Positions 13,001-23,800 of a stretch of DNA of 64,000 nucleotides are shown here, one piece after another. The position numbers and the translations under genes are program-made. Under the pieces are notes generated by a model that was not told where the DNA came from, did no database searches, and saw only the letters and a program-made list of their open reading frames with translations. This DNA comes from Cristatella mucedo (taxonomy: Eukaryota > Bryozoa > Phylactolaemata > Cristatellidae). How positions within the stretch are numbered: the first letter of the stretch is position 1; the number at the start of each line of letters is the position of its first letter. The stretch is from the NCBI GenBank assembly GCA_009760855.2, contig WPIO01000007.1, positions 11,228,001 through 11,292,000 of the forward strand. Direction: 5' to 3'.

Positions 13001-14833
13001 TAACTTCCTCTGATTCTGCTCTTGCTGCAAAGGTCAACACTTTGCCATTCTTTAGAGTGAGGCGCAACTACAACACAGAGCGTGAGGCTCCATTTCACAT
13101 CTGATCATGCTGGAGAAGCATTTCAGTTGCTAGAGGCAAGCAATCGCAGGCATTTAAAGGCTGCGTAAAGAAAAGATGCTCACATTAGCCGCCGAGGAGC
13201 TTTCAATGCCTTGAATATCCAAGTAATGAATTGTTGCCTCAAGCTGAATGAAAAAAAAAGCAAAAAACAAACGACTAATCTCTCAGAGGGACGATAGATG
13301 CTGCACAGCCACGATAAAACATGATTTACAAAGCCGTGACCAAGCATTGCCACCCAGCCATCCAGAGTGGCCACAGAGCCTTAAAATTGCATGCAACAGA
13401 GCACAGGAGAAACCATTATCTACACAGCATGCTGTCTTCCAGCACACGAATAGTCAAGGCAGCCAGCAGCGAGCAAAATGGCAATGTGAAGAATGTCACA
13501 AAACCTGGATGGTTGTATCTCTCTCTGAAGCCAAACAGAACACCTAGCCAGGCCAAGAAATCTGACACCTTGGCTGAGTCAGTGCCAATTGCATAAGTAA
13601 AATACAGGCATGTCAAACTATCAGTCCAATATACGATTTGAGCGATCTAATCTACTTCAGTGATGCAATCCGTCTTGAGGGGAGGACTTGTAAGTAGTCT
13701 GCCGACATAACAATTGGTGAATTTCACGAGCCAAGATTGCTGGCAAGTCTGAATGCGCTAGATTACTACACCTGCTTTCCAATTCACAAGCCTGGGCCAT
13801 CAATGCAACTTGCAATTAACCATTTGCATACTGCTCCGACTTTGAACACAACCACTAGGCTTCAGAAGCAAGAGACCAGCCACAATTATAGCTACAGCAA
13901 CATTTTCCAAAAGTTAAGCAGTCGTCTGCTTGGACATGGATGTATTGCTATTGCAACACCGTGAGCACACCAGATGAGCCCTCTTTGCGCCTGTGCTCCT
14001 CTGACAAGCTGCATGGCCCAGGTGCTGAAACATTGCGGGCCATTGCTGTCTACTCTGTTCCGCCCTCGTGCAGATGCTTCGTCGGCTCACTAGCTCCAGC
14101 ATGCATGACAAATCTGAATCTGGATGACATTTCGCTTTCTTAGCTACTGCTGCCAGCAGAGCGTAAATCCAACTGCTAATTATGTAATGCTTTTGTTTTC
14201 AATTCACTTTTAGCCCCCCGTCTTGCGCAACCTGACATGCAAGCACCTACAAGTCGTCAATCTTGCAGCCACTTCTATAGTGCCAAGTGTAAAATGGCTA
14301 AGCTAGGCTCTTGGCTAGCACTTTACTTATTGTTGAGTTCCCACCATGCCAAAGTGGACCGATAAGATCTCACAACCGAACCAGTACCACCACCAATGCA
14401 TCAGTAGGCATATCATCATCAACGGCATATAAAGCACAAAAGCAGCCTAGGCAGCTGGCTCAACCATTTGATCTAGGGTGTGAGCAAAATCAGCAAAGCC
14501 CAAGCAGCACAGGGCAAGGCAAGTATGCCACTGGACACTGAATCATCAGGCAGCTGCATAAGGCTGTGGCCGGCAACCGCCAGGGCCTTCAGCCTTGCTA
14601 TGATTTGCTACATGCCAGCAGTCCCTAACAGTGGATGCAAAAACTGGACCGGCGGCACCAGGGCAGCACTGTCTGACTGCTTAGCAGCCAGCGGCAGGCC
14701 TTACAGCTTTCAAGCAGATCAAGTTCTACTAATTAAGCATCGTCCATCAGGTCGATTATGGCAGAGCCACTGCCTCTGCAGCTTGCTGCACTGGTACTTT
14801 GGCGTGTGTAAGCCCCTACCGTCATACCACGGC

Positions 14834-14873
<40 letters not shown>

Positions 14874-17800
14874 CACTTGATAAAGCACCCTCAGAGAAAT
14901 CAATTTTTTTTCGGCGCTTTACATTTGCTGCAAAGGGAACCTCGATTGAATAGTGAGTAATATCATGCTTGATAAACATGAACAACATGGTTAGGGGTGA
15001 CATGCACAGGGTCAGCATGCAATGTGATTAGTGGCAGCATGCACAGTGTCAGCACGCATAAGCACATGAAGGACGAATCACAGGACCCACTAAATGCTGT
15101 CCTAAATAGGTGTGCTTTTTAAGTTCTTTTTAAATGTTGTCAGGGGATGTTCTGATGCATGTCGGGAGTTAGTTCCAGGCTTTGGGAGCATACGAATTAA
15201 ATGCACGGTCTCCACAGAATTTGAGGTTTGTACGAGGTATTGGTAAACTGTTGGATTCCGAAAAGCTGGTGGTACGATGCTTGGCCTGGTGGGGGAGTAG
15301 ATCTGAGAGACAGGCTGGAGCCAAAGAATGAAGTGACCTAAAAGTGTGCGACAAGACCTTGAAGTCGATCAGTTGCTTGACTGGTAGCCAGTGCAGGTCG
15401 GCGAGAAGTATATGCTGGCAGCAGTGGGGTGCCGGTTGCCCTGGAGGATGACGACAGGCATATCTCGAACACACCAGACGGCAATGTGTCGACAGGGATT
15501 ACTGAGCGAACCATGACCGACGACATGGCTCATATGAAACCACCCACGGCCAGGATCGATCACTAACCTCCCGATTGCCCTGCCAGTAGGCAGGAACATA
15601 AACTTAACACTATCGGTGGCAGAGGTCTCGACAGCTTCCCAGACGCAGGCACCAGTGATAGCTGTGCTCTTTCGCAGAATCTAGAAAGGGGCAGCATGCT
15701 CAGAACTCCTAACGGTCAAGAGCTAAATGCAGTCACCCCAATCTCTCTGCCTAGATCTGCAGCTTGCCCAGCAAGCATGGTCCATTATGATAAAAAAATA
15801 ATTGCTGATTTAACAGCTTCTTTTGTATAGCAACAGAAGAGCTTTTACGGCTATCACCACCGCTTGCAGCGGCATCGCAAAGGATCGCCCACAGTAGGAT
15901 TCGAACCCACGACCTCGGGACCGAGGTCGTAAAACCAACCACTTTACCTAGTGTGCCATCACGGATCGGTGCAATGAGCACTCACAGCCATCTTAACCAA
16001 CCCAGCCTTGCCTAGAGCATAATGAATCGCTGCGTCGCCATCACAGAAACCGACCAGCCGGCTGAACAAAGAAGTGTATGCTCCTGGCGTGGATGGATGC
16101 TTGCACAATACTCACACACCCCCAAGATACTGAGCTAAACCGTATACTGCTGAAAAACAATAAAACAAAAAGTAACGCCATAAGAGAGCTAGGCTAGACA
16201 GACTGGACAAGGTCAACCACTATCGTTTGATTAGCAGCAATGCCACACTCGTTGAGGAATGCATAGCCAATGCTCCTCGAACCCTCTTCAACTGGCTCCA
16301 CGTAGTGCTGCTGAACGACAGCACGTGACAGCCCACTCACGGCTAAGTTTGTTGCCCTACGAATTTTACTTTCTTGATTGTTTTGAATAAACAAGCAGTA
16401 AGCATTTTAGATCGGAATGGTGGGAATACTAGCTCGTCAATTAGCTGCACATCGTGATGAGTGCGCAGGCAGAGCCGCATAACTTCCACAAATGAAACAC
16501 AAGAAGACGAAGCTATACCTTTGCCGGCACTTTTGTAGTGTACAAAAAACAGCGGCAACTGCCAAGCACCTGCAACGAACAAAAAGAATGTCTGTCAATA
16601 GCAGACGATGGCTATGTCGAAGCGCAGTGGTAGAGCAAATTCGATCCGGAGGGCAGTTCTGCTGGATCGTCATTTTACGTTTGCAATACGATATAAAAGC
16701 GAGCGGCACCAATACCACCACGACGAAGTCGCGTGACAGGGTGCTGTGAGAAACAGGTGCGTGTTTAGCTTCTTTTTTTAAATGTCAAGGCAGGGAATGT
16801 CGTGAAGTCAGTCGCGAGTAAGTTTCAGGCTTTGGGAGCTTACGACTGGCGCCAGTCGCATGACAGGGAGTCTCTGGGTCACATAAACTGTAATGGCCGG
16901 TTGAGTGGTCCGATTGCCAGTGGCAGCTAGCAGGGGTAAAATGACAGGGGCAGCTTCGCGAGGCGTTCGATCGGTGCAGAAGAAAAGGCTGCCACGAAAA
17001 GGAACCGAGACTTTGCATGGTGGCAGCTCACACCGGTTGGAAGCGCTTCACACTGCAGATGCATACCAGGACTTTGCTCTCGTATTTCTCGGATTTGACC
17101 TCTTGATTGAGCGTGTACTTCACTGTTGGCTCAGTCATGGCAGGGGTGTTCTCTGAAACGAAAACACTACCTCGAGTACAACAGCAACGATCAAAGCTGA
17201 CACTGGATGGAGCACGGGCATGCATGCCACTGGTGACCAATCAGTCTAGTCTGATCAGCTCCACACCAGGGGGCCCTGCAATCGAGTCATTTTGCTGTCA
17301 ACCTAGCAATCTTAGGACCCATTTGAAATGCAAAAAGTACAAAAAGGGTCGAGGTGGCCTGATCAACTGAGCGACGCCTCTGAAGATAGCGTAACTAAAA
17401 AAGTAACTGCTTGGAAAGAGCAAATACCTACATAGAGGCGAACACTGCATCGGGCCAACAAAGACGGGCAAAAATGATGCTGCAGCCTCCCACTACGAAT
17501 TCCAATGTGCACATATTCATGTGCTGCGTACTTGCAAGAAATTAAGCTTTCAGCTGACCTCCTACCTAATGAGCATAGTAACAACGTGCTGTAACACCGT
17601 AACCAGAAGTGACATAGAAGCTGCTTGCAGCTAGTTGCAGGCATACGCACAACCCTTCGGTGAGGAAAAACCGACCTCCCCAGCACGAAGAGCTAGTATT
17701 TCAAAAGTGCAAGTGCGTCTTGGCAAACTCATAAGAGCTAGGTGCTTTGTCAGGCTGCAGCAGGCGGCTAGAAGTACCAAGTGTGATTCGGAAATTGGAA

Positions 17801-20800
17801 AGGTTAATCCTCACAATCGGCTCTGCCAGCATATCTCCTGTTGAATCTGCACGAAATCTGGTGTCATGTTTCAAAGTGATCTTTAATTAGACAACCACAT
17901 CAGCTCGCCAGTCAAGTCTGCCTACTTTCAGCTACATAACATTGCTGAAATTCGGGCTTGCTTAGACAGATATATTACATCTAAATTGGTCCATGAATTT
18001 GTGACATCCCATCTCGACTTCTGTAACTCACTACTAGCTGGCCTACCGGCCTGTGCACTCAGGTGCTTACAGTTGGTGCAAAGTTCTGTAGCTAGGCTTG
18101 TCTGTCGTGAGCAGCGCCGTTGCCACATCACACTGCTTCTCTCCGACCTGCGCTGGCTACCAGTCAAGCAGCGCCTCGACTTCGAGGTTTTGTCACTCAT
18201 TTTTAGGTCCCTTCCATTTTTAGGTCCCTTACCTTCCATGGCTCCAGCCTCCCTATCAGATCTACTCACCACCAGGCTAAGCTTCGCACCACCTGCTTTT
18301 CAGAACCTAGCTGTTTATGCGTACCTCGCTCAAATTTCAAATCCTTTGGAGACCGTGCCCTTAGTTCGTATGCTCCCGAAGCCTGGAACTCACTGCCTAG
18401 TTGCGTCATGACATCTCCTGACTTGACCAAATTTAAAAAGAAACTAAAAACGCATCTATTTAGTGGGTCCTGTGATTTGTCCTATATGTGCATATTCGTT
18501 CTGACACTGTGCATGCTGCCACTAACCATACTTGCGAGCTGACCCTGTGCAAGTCACCCATAACCATGTTATTCTTGTTGTTTATTGAGCATGCTACCAT
18601 TAACCATTCGAACGCCCTTCCTTTGCAGCAAATGTCAAGTGCCTAGAAAGAGATTGAGATCTTTGAGGGTGCTATGTCAAAATTATTATTATTAAGGAAG
18701 TCGGAAATATATAGAGCGATCTTACTGTGCCTACATTTAAATATCAGCATGAACATTTTGTACACTGCCCCAGCATGCAGGCGAATGGAGGCTCATTTGT
18801 GAGGCTGGTGTGGTACATTCCCAATATTGCCCCTCCTATGACTCAAAAGTAGCCCCCCCCCCTTCTGAAAGATGTATGAGACTTGAGTTTTCTTTGGGAG
18901 TCCATCGGGAAGTACTTGAGTTACTATGGCCCAGACTGCAAATCACTAGGACATGAATTTGAGGGGGTGAAGTTCTGGCACTCAAAAGTGTGCACGACTG
19001 GTGGCACTGATTGGTGGATGAATCTTTGATGGAATTGGGGGTTTGTAACTCTACAGAAGGGTGCAGCAGCCCATTTCCCACAGAATACGCCGAGAGGCTA
19101 GCATTTGCCTCCTCCTTGAGACTGGAAAACTACCAGACTTGAGTTATATATGGGTCAGTCAACGACAAGGCCTACGGAGATGTTCCATTCCTCCTCTTAA
19201 AGACCGTTGGCTACAGAAGCTTTAAGCTCTGCAGGTCCTTCCCTTTGCAGCAAATGTAAAGCGCCTAGAGAGAGATTGAGTTCTCTGAGGGCGTTTTATC
19301 AGGTGCATTGTTGTTATTATTATTAGACTGCCGAACTCGCTTCCACAACTCTTACGCAGCGACAACTACTCTCCTACTGCCGACTATGGCTCATCCTTTT
19401 CAGCGGCCCTGAGCTACTACTTCCATGCTACTCACTACCTCAACTGCTCTCCTGACTCTGCTTTGCTTCCCACTTTCTCTTTGTTGCATGAGACGAAGTC
19501 TGTTGGCTACCGAATGCATACCGAAAGCCGCTTAGGCTGTGAGTGCGCTATACAAAACTCTCCTGCGTAACACCCACATGGTCTTTATGACTTTGTGGAG
19601 TTACAGATGGAGATTAATTACATTATATTACATCTTTGTCCTCGAGAAACAAGCTGAGAACAATAGTAATTGAGCCAGAACTGGCCAGACTGCTATGGTC
19701 ATACGACAATACCCACTGACCTTGACTGGTTCAGATGCACTGTACATTAAGGGTGAATGTCCAAAAACGGGCATACAATTTTCAGTTTTTTGGAAATTTA
19801 CCTGTTAAAAGACAAATAGTTATAAATGCCATCCCAAATTTGGGTGATTCACAGATGAAAGGAACATGGAAAATAAAGTTATTTTGTAAGACGACCTCCT
19901 TACACCGGAAGGAGTACATCGAGCTCAACAAAATGATTTTTTTTAAACCCGACCTCTGTTCCGTTTCCACGAGCGTTCGTGGTGAACTTTGTGAATATAA
20001 ACTACTCAGCCCTAAACGGGCTTATTCTTGACAATCATTTCGACAAGTGGGAGATTATACATTGTTAAAAGAAGTGGACCAATTACAGAGCGCAGGGGTT
20101 ACATTTACTTTAGGGGCTCCTCCAGTTGTTGTTGCTTGTTGACACTAATGCTTTAGAGACTCCCACTGAGACAGGATCTGAACGATTGCAGTGTCACTTA
20201 CACCATTTGCGAGATAAGAGGGTCTCAACACGGACTTTGTGGTGAGTAGAATCAAACACTGCTGAAAGATCAAGCACAACAAGCAACGACTCTACCTCAT
20301 GACCTAAAATAAAAAACTACACAAGGCCATCATGCTTGTAGAGTACATAGGCAGGAATGATTTGCAAGAAAAACTTAAATCGAGATTCAAGCAACACATT
20401 TCATTAAAGCTGTGTTTATCCATGTGACCAAAGACGCTCAAGGTAGCAACAATGATAGTACCATCACTGCCTTGGTTCTGCTTGATTCATCAGCAGCACT
20501 CGACAGTACTGATTCCAAAACTCTTTCTGAAACGATTGTGAACAACAACCGATCTACCTGACGAGGCTCTGGCATGGTTCGAATCGTACTGGTTCAATCT
20601 CGTGTCACAGTGAAAGCTGAGCAGAACACACGCATCTTTGGCTGATACTTGAATGATGCTAAGTCCTTGCAGGTACTAACAGAAACCAAAAGCACGTTCG
20701 AGACTTTCGATGCATACGAACTGAAGGCCTGATCACATACAGCTTCAATTGAATGGCAGTGCGAGAGTACACATGAGCAAGGAGGTCGGATAGATAGGCT

Positions 20801-23800
20801 AGTACAAGCGAGTGAAGCGACCAGTAAGCAAGGGAGAGGATCTCAGGAGCCTGTTCAATGGTTAATTATGAGCCATTGAAGCTCAGACAGAGGTGGTCTG
20901 ATTCTTCGGGAACTTTCACTATGACAAAACATCAAATGAGCAGATGAGTTTTGCACCTGATGCAGACGATTAAGGGCACAGCCGAGAGTCCTGAATCCAG
21001 GGAATTGCAATGATCTAGATGTGACGTTCACAAATGCTAGGAATACTTTGGCAATCGTACTCTTATCTATGCAGGTAAAGAATTTTGGCAATGGTCCGTG
21101 ACTGAAGGAATGCCGACTTGATTGTGCAGGAAATGTGCTCATCTAATGACAATGTCAAAGTCACAAGAATGATACTAGCTGAACCAATCGCAGGTTGGGT
21201 CTTTCAAGGTTCAGTTAACACTTGGTTTGCCCATAATTAATATTTGGTCTTAACATCGCTATGCTTCAGGAACTTACTAGCTATCCAAGTTATGTCGTCG
21301 ATGCAGGCTACAACGGAATGAAGTGAGTCAATATAAAGCAAGGCTTAGAAGGGTAAAAAAAAAAAGGATAAATAGAGCTAGGTGTATCCGTATAGAAATG
21401 AAAGCCCAGACTGTGTTCGGCGATAAGACAGAGTAGATAAAGAAGAAGATCAGGTAAGTAGGATATACATGGCGGCGGCAGAACTCAGAAAGGCTAGCAT
21501 CGAGACATGGCCGCCAAATATAGAACCGAGCCGTATCTGGCCAGAAGAGAGGAAAAACAGAAAGTTAGAAGAGAAAAATGGGGAGAATAGGAGAGAAAAA
21601 TGAGTGTGAGAGAGAGAGAGAGGGAGAGAGAGAGAAGGAAATTCTCGATGACACATAAGCAGATCATCAGGATCAGGTTTGTGAGTGTGTGCACGAAAGC
21701 TTGGCCTTGTGGGGAGGGTGAACTACAAGTGTCTGCAGAGACCATTGTCAGAAGCAATGCTTATTGTGGAGAGGGTGCCCTGTAAGGGGGAATCGCCTAC
21801 AAAAAACCCAGAGTAGTATCGGTGGGGTGACTCACCAACGAGAGATAAAGGGAAGTAGCAGCAGCTGCACAGCCAGGCACACCAGGCACAGACCGGTAAG
21901 GATACCAAAAAAGGCACGGCAGCCTCGAGCAGCTCCATCGGGTCTATTGCTATGACACAAGCCAATTCACAAAACGAATGGTGGATCCGGCATGCTTTAG
22001 TGGAACCGCAACGAAGTGCCACGTGAACCGCAATGCAGCTAATACAGTCAAAGCGAATGTCGAAAAGACAGAAAAGATAGCATCATAGGGGGCAGCCTGC
22101 GAAGAACATGCTGAACATGCTCGTCCTGAGGCACTGGGTGACCAGCAATTGCTTTGCCAGTGCAAGGAAACAAAGACTTGAGGTTATGCTACCAATTGAA
22201 ACTGACATTGCACCTCATCGCAAGCGTTGGTAAACCTGGAAAAGGTTGGGCACAGAAACGAGATGAGTGGAAGTGACGATAGGCAATGGTACAAAATATA
22301 CCTACTGAAATGAAATACGTGAACCAATTCCTCCTGCTACCAGGCTGTATGGCACCACAGCTCAGTAGCAATAAGAATCAATTTTCAAAAACACAGACCA
22401 CAAATATGTGCAATGCCTCAGAACAGCTGTGCCACCCGATGGAATAAAGTCAATCTCAGCAAGACAGATGAAAAATGAAGGTCTCGATCACCAATAACAA
22501 TGAAAGCCTAGGGTAGCTTGGGTGGTAATGTTTAGCATTAAATATTAGACCTGCCGAGCAGTTTGTCTTCTATCCCCAGGAGCTCCGCGGTGCAAGTCCA
22601 ATCGCTTCATGTACTAGTTAACAGCATCCTAAAATCTCTCATCTAAACTGCAGCAATAATCTCAATACATGCAGTCTGCACTCTATCCGAATATCTCGAT
22701 GTCTATGCCTATCCTACTCCTTTCATCTCTGTCCGTGCCTCTCTCTGTCACTCTTTATCTACTGTCCCTTTTTCATTGCTTCTTCTGGCCCACCTCCTTT
22801 TTTCACCACTACCAACTGTGCGAAAATGCTCGAACCGGGCATGAGCAAGCAGCACAGAGCATAACAATACAAAACACACTTTCACGATCATACATACCAT
22901 CACTGCTCTCACCGCAGAATTTTGGAAAGCATATTAACACTCAATCTGGAGAATATAAAGTGTCCAGTCACCTACGGTGCAGACTTAAGTCACCAAGTAA
23001 TACCACTCCTAAATTACATGACCAACCGGTAGAATCGGTGAACGTGCTACAGTCTGTGCACGTATTGACCATCTTGCACTAAACTAGGTAGAACAGTTGT
23101 ATTCTCGACCCGTCGGCTAGGCTCGCGGTACCTGGAAGTTTCGAATGACTCATGATAAAAAGCTGGGGCAAGAGCTGTGCACGGATCGTGATTACTGACC
23201 AGCTGTCTCCAGCCTTTGCATACAATTGCCGGTGCGAGAACAAAAGGCATAAAAATAGCAATGGACTGGACGGATATGGAGAGGTATTGTGCACCGAGAC
23301 ATATGATAAGCCTTACCGTGCTCGCCCACGGGTGCGCGTGGCGAGCTGCCCGGGCGTCGTCCGACGCAGGTCCTAGCAGTAATCTGAATGGGAAGTGTAC
23401 GGCGATTACCCCACAAAGTACGCTGCAAAAATGCCCGTCGACGACGTTAAGCAGTCCCGTTTGAGCCAAAGAACAATACAGTACGCTCCTAGTGAAGCGG
23501 GTCAAGCAGCTAACGCTCACCAGAAGCTGCGAGTTGTGCTCAGGCGACATGCGTACGCTCGCCCTCCTGCTTACTAAAATAAATGCCCGCTATTTAGAGA
23601 ATGTGCTATCGCGGTACGACGAATAGCAAACGAACTAGCTCACTTCGGAACCAGATTGGACGTGAGACGACAGCCAATTTTCAGCACAACGAAACGAGGA
23701 TGTGTCAAATAATAAATTAGTCACACCATTACAGACCTGAGTCCTTTCCTTCTTACGGCGCACTTATAAAAATCGGTTTATGTACATGATTCTATACCAG

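Noticed and set aside
14480-14953. 157-codon ORF with an Asn run
   Set aside because: The Asn run is the translated (AAT)n tail of a LINE-A copy on the other strand.
16620-16680. tRNA-like string GCAGTGGTAGAGC followed by TTCGATCC
   Set aside because: The A-box-like and B-box-like parts are only about 10 bases apart, too close for a tRNA or SINE promoter.
19970-19985. Perfect small palindrome CCACGAGCGTTCGTGG
   Set aside because: Isolated, with no partner site or context suggesting a regulatory or mobile function.
22669-23082. 137-codon plus-strand ORF with a hydrophobic start
   Set aside because: The hydrophobic part comes from pyrimidine-rich DNA; no family match, and it lies in CARMIL intron 1.
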